Assembly (NCBI GenBank): GCA_946479125.1
Contig: CAMLET010000033.1
Span: 1 to 12,867 of the forward strand
DNA from: an uncultured Flavobacteriales bacterium
GTDB lineage: Bacteria; Bacteroidota; Bacteroidia; Flavobacteriales; Crocinitomicaceae
DNA length: 12,867 nt
Direction: 5' to 3'
The notes under the pieces are model-generated. The model did not search any database, was not told where the DNA came from, and was given only the letters and a program-made list of their open reading frames with translations. Positions 1-7,782 of the stretch are shown here, piece after piece. The translations under genes were made by a program, and so were the position numbers. Position 1 is the stretch's first letter; every line of letters begins with the position of its first letter.

Positions 1-3000
1 GAGCGTATACCTTTGATATTGTGTCAAAACGCTTGACAAAAGTTCGTCACGAGGAACGTAACATGGGTTCGTGGCTGATCAACGATGTTGAACTGTTTAC
101 CAATGGAAATTATCTATTGTCGACAACAACAGGTTTATGGCTTTACGATTACAATGCGAATGTTTCTTACCCGTTTTTGAAATCGCTTGAAACTGAATAT
201 GGAATAAGAGAAATTTGTGACGTTTATCTGAAATCAACCAGTGAGTTCTTTATTGGAACAACGAACAAAGGTTTAGTTAGTGTTAAAAAGGTGAATGGGA
301 AGTACAATCTTTCGTTTACCCGACAAGACATCTTCCAGAAAAAGGCCTTGATCTCAGATGAGATTCGTAGACTTTACGCTGACCATAATGGAGTGATTTG
401 GTTGGGAACGCTGCGTGGTTTAGGTTGTTTTGATCCTGGAAATCAAGGTTTCCTTGGCGTTGGTCCATCCGGTAACACCACTTTTGGTCTGCCGTCTGAA
501 AATGTTTGGGGTTTCTCAGAAAATAAAACAGGAACAGAGCTTTTCGTTGCGACGGATGCTGGCGTTTCTCATTTGAACAATAAAACAGGATTATTTACAC
601 ATTACAATTTACCAAACGAATTATCTGAACTTGGTATAACAGGTGTGTTTTATATCCAGGATGGTGAATTGTTTGTTGGAACATCAAACGGACTTTATTT
701 ATTGAAATATGGTGCATATGGAATGTGTACGTATAAGAAAATAGAATTTAAGCTGGATGTAAATAAACAGCAGCTTCAAAGTATCTATCGAATTATTCGT
801 TATTCCAAAAATCAATTCTTCATTGCCACTAAAGGCGGTATTGTGTTATATGATTACGAAGAAGATGAATCAACAGCTTTCGTATATTCTGGTAAAAACC
901 CGAACAAAACTATTCCACCAGGAATTTGTAGGGTAGTTTACAAAGGCAAAGGAAATCTGGTTTATGTTGCCACCAATTCAGGTGGAGTTTCTGTAATTAA
1001 AAAGAATACAAAAGGTGAATTTGTAATATCTCCTTATAAATACAATGGTGTTCTTCGTTCTAAAACTGCTGATTATGTTTCGTGCATGTATCAGGATGAG
1101 GAAGGTACCATGTGGTTTGGAACAAGTGGTTCAGGGGTAGTGAAAATTTCTCCAGCCGGCTCGGCACAAACACTTACCAAACGCGATGGCTTACCAAACA
1201 ATTTCATTTACGGAATTGAAGAAGACAATGAAAATAATTTATGGTTCAGTACAAATAAAGGTTTATGTCGATTAAAGAAAAGTAACAACAACGTTACTTC
1301 ATTCCTCGAAGTGAACGGTTTAATGAGCAACGAGTTCAACACGGGTGCAACGCTTAAGTCGGTAAACGGAACCTTGTATTTTGGGGGAATTGCGGGTTAT
1401 AATTTCTTCAAGCCAGAAAATCTTTCCGACAAAACAGTTCCGCTGAACGTAAAGTTCCTGAAATTCAAGTTTGATAATAAATGGTTACTTCCGGGCGAAA
1501 AAGGCTCGCCATTGTCAACTGCTTTTTCGGAAACCCAGCAAATTACACTTCCTTATCATCAACGAAGTTTCACCATTCATTTTTTGGCGAGTGACTTAAT
1601 GAATCCGGAGTTATTGGAGTACAAATACCGTTTAATTGGTGCTGACGAGGACGACGTTTTCTTAGGAAACTCAACGGAAATCCGCTTCAACAGCTTGTCT
1701 CCGGGAACATACACACTTCAGGTCTACGCAAGAAGATATGATGGAAGTTGGGAGGCCAATCCAGCCAGATTAACGATAAAAATTGAAGCACCTTTCTGGG
1801 GGAAATTATGGTTCTGGATTCCGGTGGGATTGGTTCTTATTCTGTTGATTCGCTGGTTTGTGAGAAGAAGGATTGATCTGGCTCGTCGAGATCAGGTGAA
1901 ACTGGAAATGAAAATTGTTGAGCGTACAAAAGAAATACGAAACCAGAACATTCGTATTGAGGCGCAAAGTCAGATTATCCAGGAAGAGAAACACAAGGTT
2001 GAGGAGCAAAAACGCTTATTGCAAATTGAGAAGGACAAGTCTGAAAAACTACTTAGAAATATTATCCCTGAATCGACGGCTGAAGAGTTGAAGAATAAGG
2101 GTAGAGCATCCGCTCGTGCATACAAAACGGTTTCTGTATTGTTTACGGATTTTGTTGGATTTACGAAGATTGCTGAAGGTTTGAAACCAACGGAATTGGT
2201 AAATAAACTGGATGTTTACTTCCGCAAGTTCGATGAGATTATTGTAAAGAACAATCTGGAAAAGATCAAGACAATTGGTGACGCCTATATGTGTGCTGGG
2301 GGTGTTCCTGTGCGAAACAACACCAACCCGATCGATGCCGTTTTAGCTGCGCTCCACATTCAGGAATACATGGAAAAATTACGTCTGGATGCAATTGCAA
2401 ACGGAACGGAATATTGGACCTTGAGATTGGGAATTCATACGGGTGAAGTAACGGCCGGAGTAATTGGGTCTGAGCGTTTGGCTTACGATATTTGGGGATC
2501 CACGGTGAATCAGGCACAACGAATGGAAATGATGGGTGAACCGGGACGTGTTACAATTTCCGGAGCAACATTCAATCTTATTGAGCCGTATTTTGAATGT
2601 ACTTTCAGAGGAAAAGTTCCATCGAAAAGTAAAGGGTTAATTGATATGTTCACCGTTGAACGCATCAAACCTGAGCTTTCTGTGAATGGTGAAGGATTGT
2701 ATCCAAACGAACGTTTCCAACAAATCGTGAACCTGCATTTGTATAGTAGTATCAATTACTATAAAGCAGAACGTCATATCATGAAAGTGCTGGAAAAAGG
2801 TCTTTCTTCCAAATTGCATTATCACAGTATCGCGCATACAAAAGATGTTGTGCGTGCGGTTGAACGCTATGCCTTGTTGGAAGGAGTTACCGATGAAGGT
2901 TTATTCTTGTTGAAATCTGCGGCAACTTATCATGATGCCGGTTTTGTGGAGAACTACGAGAAAAACGAACCAATTGGTGCCCGAATGGCAGAAGAGATTC

Positions 3001-3347
3001 TTCCGAAATACGGATACTCAGAGCAGCACATTGATCTGATAAAAGAACTAATCTACGTAACACAAATTCCGCATCAACCGAAGAATAAATTGGAAGAAAT
3101 TATTTGTGATGCCGATTTGGATTACCTGGGAAGAGATGATTTCCATGAGATTGCAGACCGACTTCGTTTGGAGTTGCGCGAGCATGGGAAAATTGACTCG
3201 GACAGAAAATGGGATGAAATGCAAGTTGGATTCTTAAAAATGCACAAGTATTTTACGCCAACAGCAATCGCCAGCCGACAAGTGAAAAAAGCGCAGAATC
3301 TACAAGAAGTAATTGATCGTTTAGAGCGCAATGAATACAAAGACTAA
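1..3347 (+). CDS. Propeller/Y_Y_Y sensor fused to class III adenylate cyclase and HD phosphohydrolase (5' partial)
   Basis: Membrane sensor predicted to make cAMP from ATP in the cytoplasm in response to a periplasmic signal. The frame is open to the window edge, so the GTG at 21 is probably not the start; residues here are counted from it. Residues 1-505 hold beta-propeller blades of the two-component-regulator type (IWLGT near 126, MWFGT near 364, LWFST near 407), 510-590 a Y_Y_Y domain, about 596-617 a membrane helix followed by basic residues, and 618-690 a coiled coil. The cyclase has metal-binding D710 (FTDFVGF) and D754 (KTIGD), ATP-selecting K750 and D823 (YDIWG), and catalytic N830 and R834, so it looks active and adenylate-specific. 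Residues 930-1090 form an HD domain with H935 or H939, H971-D972 and D1030/D1032. The HD substrate is unknown; hydrolysis of the cyclase product is only a guess. Domain calls are from motifs. Confidence 0.9.
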   Translation, partial: AYTFDIVSKRLTKVRHEERNMGSWLINDVELFTNGNYLLSTTTGLWLYDYNANVSYPFLKSLETEYGIREICDVYLKSTSEFFIGTTNKGLVSVKKVNGKYNLSFTRQDIFQKKALISDEIRRLYADHNGVIWLGTLRGLGCFDPGNQGFLGVGPSGNTTFGLPSENVWGFSENKTGTELFVATDAGVSHLNNKTGLFTHYNLPNELSELGITGVFYIQDGELFVGTSNGLYLLKYGAYGMCTYKKIEFKLDVNKQQLQSIYRIIRYSKNQFFIATKGGIVLYDYEEDESTAFVYSGKNPNKTIPPGICRVVYKGKGNLVYVATNSGGVSVIKKNTKGEFVISPYKYNGVLRSKTADYVSCMYQDEEGTMWFGTSGSGVVKISPAGSAQTLTKRDGLPNNFIYGIEEDNENNLWFSTNKGLCRLKKSNNNVTSFLEVNGLMSNEFNTGATLKSVNGTLYFGGIAGYNFFKPENLSDKTVPLNVKFLKFKFDNKWLLPGEKGSPLSTAFSETQQITLPYHQRSFTIHFLASDLMNPELLEYKYRLIGADEDDVFLGNSTEIRFNSLSPGTYTLQVYARRYDGSWEANPARLTIKIEAPFWGKLWFWIPVGLVLILLIRWFVRRRIDLARRDQVKLEMKIVERTKEIRNQNIRIEAQSQIIQEEKHKVEEQKRLLQIEKDKSEKLLRNIIPESTAEELKNKGRASARAYKTVSVLFTDFVGFTKIAEGLKPTELVNKLDVYFRKFDEIIVKNNLEKIKTIGDAYMCAGGVPVRNNTNPIDAVLAALHIQEYMEKLRLDAIANGTEYWTLRLGIHTGEVTAGVIGSERLAYDIWGSTVNQAQRMEMMGEPGRVTISGATFNLIEPYFECTFRGKVPSKSKGLIDMFTVERIKPELSVNGEGLYPNERFQQIVNLHLYSSINYYKAERHIMKVLEKGLSSKLHYHSIAHTKDVVRAVERYALLEGVTDEGLFLLKSAATYHDAGFVENYEKNEPIGARMAEEILPKYGYSEQHIDLIKELIYVTQIPHQPKNKLEEIICDADLDYLGRDDFHEIADRLRLELREHGKIDSDRKWDEMQVGFLKMHKYFTPTAIASRQVKKAQNLQEVIDRLERNEYKD

Positions 3348-3392
3348 CATCTCGACTATGCTCGATACCTTAGGGATTGAGCGAACTCGAAG
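3348..3392. repeat. Imperfect hairpin / dispersed repeat copy after the cyclase stop
   Basis: It starts at the base after the cyclase stop codon. The left arm, 3350-3366, and the right arm, 3376-3392, pair with 11 Watson-Crick and 3 G-T pairs out of 17. The unit CATCTCGACTATGCTCGATA (3348-3367) matches the reverse complement of 6763-6782 at 18 of 20 bases, and similarity continues into CCTTAGGG versus CCTTGGGT. It probably acts as a terminator or 3' stem-loop and belongs to a small repeat family. The nine-base loop and lack of a T-run argue against a classical terminator. Confidence 0.55.
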
Positions 3393-3406
3393 TCAAAAAA
3401 TCAAGA

Positions 3407-4429
3407 ATGCATTCAGGAAAACATTATTCATTTAAAGAAGTTATTATTTGGACAAGAAGAGATGTTTTTGCTCTTCTGATCGTAGCCGCAATTCCAACAG
3501 TTATTTACGATCTATGTGAATGCAAATGGATTGCGTTACCCTGGTTGCCAATTGCACTTTTAGGAACAGCTGTGGCTTTCATGGTTGGTTTCAAAAACAA
3601 TGCTTCTTATGACAGGCTTTGGGAAGGACGAAGAATCTGGGGTGGAGTTGTGAATACGAGTAGAGTTTGGGGAGTAATGGTGAAGGATTTCATTTCTGCT
3701 GAAAATGCCTCAAAACCACATTCTGAACAAGAATTGAAAGCTATCCAAATGCGTTTGATCAACAGACATATTGCGTGGATGACGGCTTTGCGCTATCAAC
3801 TCAGAACTCCACGAGACTGGGAAGCAATTAAGAAAGCACATAACGCGGAATACAAACACAAGTGGTTTCATGTAGTTGAGCAGGAAACAAAGATGGAAGA
3901 TGAACTGGCAAAGTATCTTTCTCGCGAGGAATTGGCTTATGTAATGACCAAAACGAATAAAGCCACTCAAATTCAGGCCTTGCAATCCAAAGACGTGAAA
4001 ATGCTTTTATCGCTTGGATTAATAGAAGATTTCCGTCACATGGAATTGATGTCGACCATTACCGAATTGTACAATCAGCAAGGAGCCGCAGAACGTATTA
4101 AGAATTTTCCGTATCCTCGTCAGTACGCCACTTTGAATCTGTGGTTTATTAAGATTTTCATTCTTTTACTTCCGTTCGGAATGTTGAATGAATTCCAGAA
4201 ATTGGGCGAGGGGATGGTTTATCTTTCTATTCCGTTCAGTGCATTGGCGGGTTGGGTTTTTACTACCATGGAGAAAATTGGTGAATCATCTGAAAATCCG
4301 TTTGAAGGTGGTCCGAATGATGTTCCAATTACTTCAATGGCCAGAACAATTGAAATTGACTTGTTGGAAATGTTCGACCAACCAAATATCCCGAAACCAA
4401 CAGAGGCATCACATAATATCTTGACATAA
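3407..4429 (+). CDS. Bestrophin-family anion channel
   Basis: Predicted inner-membrane channel of the bestrophin / RFP-TM family (formerly UPF0187), which conducts chloride and other anions or, in some bacteria, cations. The family signature NNASYDRLWEGRRIWG lies at residues 64-79, after two hydrophobic stretches, and the conserved NPFEGGPNDVP segment at about 296-306. Hydrophobic segments near 235-275 fit the C-terminal membrane helices. Its 340 residues are slightly longer than the roughly 300 usual in bacteria. I chose the ATG at 3407 (MHSGKHYSF): a TTG at 3377 would add ten residues, but they are encoded by the right arm of the hairpin at 3348-3392. It lies 59 bases after the cyclase gene and 7 before the kelch-like gene, suggesting an operon with the latter. 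Ion selectivity and any link to cAMP are inference. Confidence 0.85.
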   Translation: MHSGKHYSFKEVIIWTRRDVFALLIVAAIPTVIYDLCECKWIALPWLPIALLGTAVAFMVGFKNNASYDRLWEGRRIWGGVVNTSRVWGVMVKDFISAENASKPHSEQELKAIQMRLINRHIAWMTALRYQLRTPRDWEAIKKAHNAEYKHKWFHVVEQETKMEDELAKYLSREELAYVMTKTNKATQIQALQSKDVKMLLSLGLIEDFRHMELMSTITELYNQQGAAERIKNFPYPRQYATLNLWFIKIFILLLPFGMLNEFQKLGEGMVYLSIPFSALAGWVFTTMEKIGESSENPFEGGPNDVPITSMARTIEIDLLEMFDQPNIPKPTEASHNILT

Positions 4430-4436
4430 TTCCATC

Positions 4437-6077
4437 ATGAAGAATTTCTTTTTCGCATGCCTCGTTTCAACGTTTTCAATTTTTGCGAACGCTCAAAGTT
4501 TATCTGAATATACCGTAAAACTAGAGCCTGTCACTCTTTCAGAATTTGCCGGGGTTCAATCATATTCCTGGGCAAAAAGCGGTGATGAGGTATTGATTGT
4601 TGGTGGAAGATTGGATGGTTTACATCGTCGTCAGCCATTCGCAAGTTTTGATTCTGCAGGACACAATAACCAATTGATCGTCATTAATCTGAAGACATTG
4701 CAAACCTGGAAAAGATCTGTTGTTGACCTTGGTGAGCCACTTGCAAGTCAATTAAAAGCAACGAATCATTGCTTTTACCAGCACAATGATTCGTTAATTC
4801 TCATAGGCGGTTATGGAATAGATGAAAAGACAAAAGAGCATGTAACATTCAACCGATTGCTGAGGCTAGACGTGTCACAAATGGTGAGTTATGTGAAAAA
4901 CGAATTGACTTACACTCCTTATATTGAGACTATTGAACACGCTCAATTTGCGGTAACAGGCGGGCAAGTCAGCTACATCAACGGAAAGTTTTATTGTGTG
5001 GGTGGACACGAGTTCCAGGGAAGATACAACCCAAACGACATGCCTACATTTGAGCAGCGCTATATAGACGGAATGTTCAGTTTTGGCTGGGGACGTTCTG
5101 AACCAGATGAACACGGAATCCAGGATGGTTATTATTTTATACGTCCAGTTGTTCAAGACTCCCTTCTCCACAAACGGGACTTCAACCTGATAAAAGTGAA
5201 GCATGTTCCAGATACCAATTATCTAGTTGCGCTTTCTGGTGTTTTTCAATACGAAGCAAACTTGCCGTTTCAGAATGCTGTTCAGATTTCTCCTGAAATG
5301 AAGTTGAGAGAATATCCAGGTTTTCGTCAATTTTATAACCAGTACGAGTGCGCAGATTTCTCTGTTTTTGATGCAATGAGCAAAACAACAACGACGTTTC
5401 TGATCGGTGGAATTTCCAATTTTTACGATTCGTTGGGTGTGTTGGTGCAGAACGATGATGTTCCGTTTGTTCCCACAATGTCGAAAATACTTTTTGCACC
5501 AGATGGAACAATTCTGGAGTACCTGCTTCCAAACAAACTTCCACAGCTTTTAGGTTCAGGGGCTGCTTTTATCCCGAATTCCGATCCGCGTTGGAACGAT
5601 GGTTTTTTTGAATGGGCATATGCTGGGGATGAAGAAGTGTTTATGGGCTACATGCTTGGTGGAATTCTTGCCAATCAACCTTCGACGTTTTGGTATACCG
5701 AAGGCGAGGCGAGTAGTGCAAGCAATGGTTTTTACAAAGTCTATTTGCAAAAAACGGATCAAACACCAAAGCTGAACAGCTATTCCAAACATCCTTTGAA
5801 TGTACGCTGCGAATTGAATTCGAAAGGGAAGTATGATGTTTTCTTTAACTTACCTGATTGGCAAAAGATGGCTCTTCCCGGCAAACAGACTCTCGAAATA
5901 ACAGTAAAAGTTAAAGACAACAAAGGAAAAGTGCTGAAAGAAAAGGTAATGGCTTTTGAAGCAGGAAATCACAAGTTAAAAAAGCTCATTCCGAAGAAAA
6001 CGGGAATGTACGAGATAGAGATTCAGGTAGCGAATCGTCCACTTTGGAACTGGAAACAGTGTTTGTATGTAGAATGA
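4437..6077 (+). CDS. Exported kelch-like beta-propeller protein
   Basis: Protein of 546 residues with an N-terminal signal peptide (MKNFFFACLVSTFSIFANAQ, likely cut after residue 20), so periplasmic or surface-exposed. Kelch-like blades are suggested by hydrophobic strands ending in Gly-Gly at residues 56-57, 124-125, 189-190, 324-325 and 408-409, several with an aromatic or Asn some residues downstream. The repeats are degenerate and this is no catalytic galactose-oxidase family member I can identify. Residues about 455-546 look like a separate beta-sandwich ending in a Trp/Asn/Tyr-rich tail; I see no clear type IX secretion sorting motif. The ATG at 4437 follows the bestrophin stop by 7 bases, so the two are probably co-transcribed and co-translated. 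Function is unknown; binding of a surface ligand or partner protein is the usual role of such folds. Confidence 0.75.
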   Translation: MKNFFFACLVSTFSIFANAQSLSEYTVKLEPVTLSEFAGVQSYSWAKSGDEVLIVGGRLDGLHRRQPFASFDSAGHNNQLIVINLKTLQTWKRSVVDLGEPLASQLKATNHCFYQHNDSLILIGGYGIDEKTKEHVTFNRLLRLDVSQMVSYVKNELTYTPYIETIEHAQFAVTGGQVSYINGKFYCVGGHEFQGRYNPNDMPTFEQRYIDGMFSFGWGRSEPDEHGIQDGYYFIRPVVQDSLLHKRDFNLIKVKHVPDTNYLVALSGVFQYEANLPFQNAVQISPEMKLREYPGFRQFYNQYECADFSVFDAMSKTTTTFLIGGISNFYDSLGVLVQNDDVPFVPTMSKILFAPDGTILEYLLPNKLPQLLGSGAAFIPNSDPRWNDGFFEWAYAGDEEVFMGYMLGGILANQPSTFWYTEGEASSASNGFYKVYLQKTDQTPKLNSYSKHPLNVRCELNSKGKYDVFFNLPDWQKMALPGKQTLEITVKVKDNKGKVLKEKVMAFEAGNHKLKKLIPKKTGMYEIEIQVANRPLWNWKQCLYVE

Positions 6078-6167
6078 TGAGGTGATTATTCTGGAGCAAT
6101 TCAAACCAAAACCATATTTCAACCGTTACTGTGATGATTACAAATTCATTTTTTGTAGTTCTAAATA

Positions 6168-6186
6168 ATTCTAAAATGATTAGAAT
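6168..6186 (+). promoter_or_regulatory. Small hairpin presenting a start codon in its loop
   Basis: ATTCTAA (6168-6174) and TTAGAAT (6180-6186) are perfect inverted repeats around the loop AATGA, which contains the ATG at 6176 of the next gene. The stem is 7 bp and AT-rich, so weak. It could modulate translation initiation, or be chance in AT-rich DNA. Confidence 0.3.
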
Positions 6187-6745
6187 CACTATTCTCTTTG
6201 CTTTCGTTGGATATTTAATCAGCCATTCGCATTCATTTTCCCAAAACAGAAATTATTTTGAAGCCAATGGCGGATTTATGCGCTACTATTCTTCGCAAAA
6301 CAATTTATCCTTGAATCCGACTTTTGGGTTAACCGTTTATAACCGCGCGACCGAACATTTTGGTCTCGAAGTGTATTGCAATGCGGCTGCAATTGATGAA
6401 GATGTGAAGTATAAATACGATACCGGAACCACTATCAGACATGAAAAATTGCTTACTGGCTGGATCGGAATTCGAGGTGCGTTTGGTACACATACACCAA
6501 CCTATTTGATGCAAGGTTTTGTTGGTTTTGCTTTGCGTTTAGACAGAAATGCAGTTGGACCCGAAATCGGAATTAAATATGGACATCAATTACTCCAATC
6601 TCACTTTTGGCTTCACGCCTCCACATATGTTCAGTTTGATAAGTACGCTTTCTACAATTTCGATGAACCTTCAGCAGAAGGCGGACCAATTCAAGCCGGT
6701 ATTTTCGGACAGATGAAATTGGGGATAGCTTGTCATTTTAACTAA
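6176..6745 (+). CDS. Hypothetical exported protein, probable outer-membrane beta-barrel
   Basis: Protein of 189 residues of unknown function. It begins with a signal peptide (MIRITILFAFVGYLISHSHS, likely cut before the following FSQ or just after it). The rest alternates polar and hydrophobic residues in strands rich in Gly, Tyr and Phe, and ends in a strand finishing HFN, as in small outer-membrane barrels, which often close on an aromatic-rich strand. The frame extends upstream to an ATG at 6131, but the 15 added residues would put a polar stretch before the signal peptide, so I chose the ATG at 6176. It sits 98 bases after the kelch-like gene with no clear promoter found between. A soluble periplasmic beta protein is the alternative. 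Confidence 0.65.
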   Translation: MIRITILFAFVGYLISHSHSFSQNRNYFEANGGFMRYYSSQNNLSLNPTFGLTVYNRATEHFGLEVYCNAAAIDEDVKYKYDTGTTIRHEKLLTGWIGIRGAFGTHTPTYLMQGFVGFALRLDRNAVGPEIGIKYGHQLLQSHFWLHASTYVQFDKYAFYNFDEPSAEGGPIQAGIFGQMKLGIACHFN

Positions 6746-6752
6746 AACAAAA

Positions 6753-6791
6753 AACCCAAGGTCATCGAGCGTAGTCGAGATGCCTTGGGTT
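6753..6791. terminator. Bidirectional hairpin terminator between convergent genes
   Basis: AACCCAAGG (6753-6761) and CCTTGGGTT (6783-6791) form a perfect 9-bp stem; inside it CATC (6763-6766) and GATG (6779-6782) extend it after a one-base bulge. A-rich sequence lies to the left and moderately AT-rich sequence to the right. It lies between the + strand gene ending at 6745 and the - strand universal stress gene ending at 6811, so it can serve both. The inner 20 bases are an inverted copy of the unit at 3348-3367. Confidence 0.75.
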
Positions 6792-6810
6792 CAATATTAA
6801 TTTCGTTTTA

Positions 6811-7629
6811 CTAGCTAAACAAAACGCTGCTACCGTACTTCCCTTCAACAGGATTTACGATCAATGCAGGAACTTGTGCGTCGTTTGACAAGATGTACTG
6901 TTCGTGATTTGCCGTAATCACTCCCAACATGTTGTTTCTGTTCAAATTCATGATAGCAATCAAATCCGCTTCCAAACTTACAGCGTGTTTTACGATCTCC
7001 TTATCGAAACCACTGTTTGGCGCAACTTTCGTTGTTACATCAATTCCTCTTTCGTGGAAGAACTTGATTGCGAACTGTATGTTTGCTTTTACCTGGTGAC
7101 GAAGGAATTCATCGCTTTCGTCTGGTGTAATGATATGTACTCTCGACTTAAAGTAAGTTGCGATGTTTGCAACATAAGCCAACTTTTGTTTCGTTTCTTT
7201 ATTCAAATCCAATGGAACTACGATATCATCGTATCCGCTTGACTTGATCTCACGCTCCTGAACCACGATGAAAGGAACAGTAGAATGTGTAATCACTTTC
7301 AACGCATTACTTCCTGTAATTACTTGCCATCCATGCTTTCCGTGCGTACCCATGAAAATCAATTCAGCGTGCAATTCAGAAGCCACATCACCAATATCTT
7401 CAAAAATGTTTCCAACGCGAACCATAGGAATCAATTTTACCTCAGTTCCATTTGCAGAGCAAATGTCTTTTACTTTTTCTTCGGCATCTTTGATTTCTTT
7501 CTCTTTACCAACAATGTGTAGAACATGAATTTCAGCATCAGCATTCTTGGCTACACAGATGGCATGTTGTAACGCATTGTCAGCCACGGTGGTAAAGTCG
7601 TGAGGAACAAGGATAATTTTCTTTTCCAT
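6811..7629 (-). CDS. Universal stress protein with tandem Usp domains
   Basis: Cytoplasmic UspA-superfamily protein of 272 residues, two Usp domains in tandem. Domain 1 (residues 3-124) has the nucleotide-site Asp at 11 (VPHDFT) and a glycine motif, GTHG at 94-97 then GS at 106-107. The spacing between GTHG and GS is eight residues rather than the textbook nine, a variant I have seen in Bacteroidota Usp proteins. Domain 2 (135-265) keeps the fold pattern (DDIVVPLDL, ADLIAIMNL) but lacks the glycine motif, so probably only domain 1 binds ATP or AMP. The role is in stress or growth-arrest survival, without known catalysis. The gene is transcribed alone, from the promoter at 7662-7669 to the hairpin at 6753-6791, and diverges from the GH3 gene. 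Confidence 0.9.
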   Translation of the reverse strand: MEKKIILVPHDFTTVADNALQHAICVAKNADAEIHVLHIVGKEKEIKDAEEKVKDICSANGTEVKLIPMVRVGNIFEDIGDVASELHAELIFMGTHGKHGWQVITGSNALKVITHSTVPFIVVQEREIKSSGYDDIVVPLDLNKETKQKLAYVANIATYFKSRVHIITPDESDEFLRHQVKANIQFAIKFFHERGIDVTTKVAPNSGFDKEIVKHAVSLEADLIAIMNLNRNNMLGVITANHEQYILSNDAQVPALIVNPVEGKYGSSVLFS

Positions 7630-7661
7630 AAGGAGATGTTTCTGGGTTTAAATAGTTTTCG

Positions 7662-7669
7662 CAAAGTTA
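7662..7669 (-). promoter_or_regulatory. Bacteroidota -7 promoter box of the universal stress gene
   Basis: Read on the - strand the sequence is TAACTTTG, an exact match to the Bacteroidota TAnnTTTG element. It ends 32 bases before the ATG at 7629, giving a leader of about 25 bases. A weak -33 candidate (ATTG) lies about 16 bases further upstream. Confidence 0.6.
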
Positions 7670-7686
7670 CGTATTGATATGGGAAC

Positions 7687-7705
7687 AATACTATAGTTTA
7701 GTATT
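7687..7705. promoter_or_regulatory. Inverted repeat in the divergent Usp/GH3 control region
   Basis: AATACTA (7687-7693) and TAGTATT (7699-7705) form a perfect 7-bp inverted repeat with a 5-base spacer. It lies just upstream of the universal stress gene promoter, near its -33 position, and could be a regulator site for either divergent gene. No GH3 promoter could be called with confidence: the nearest -7-like string, GATTTTTG, has no partner upstream. Confidence 0.3.
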
Positions 7706-7782
7706 TCAATATTAAAAATTCAACGTTAATAAACCAATAAGTCGGCGAATTTTTATGATTTTTGTTTAGCAAACGTTAGCCA

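Noticed and set aside
1806..2837. Several 60-80 residue frames on the - strand within the cyclase gene
   Set aside because: They lie opposite strongly conserved cyclase codons, have atypical composition and no recognisable motifs.
3377..3406. TTG start for the bestrophin gene
   Set aside because: The ten extra residues are encoded by the arm of a hairpin repeat; the ATG at 3407 gives the usual family N-terminus.
4875..5792. Three - strand frames of 78-120 residues opposite the kelch-like gene
   Set aside because: The + strand frame has a signal peptide and repeated Gly-Gly blades; the opposite frames show no coherent features.
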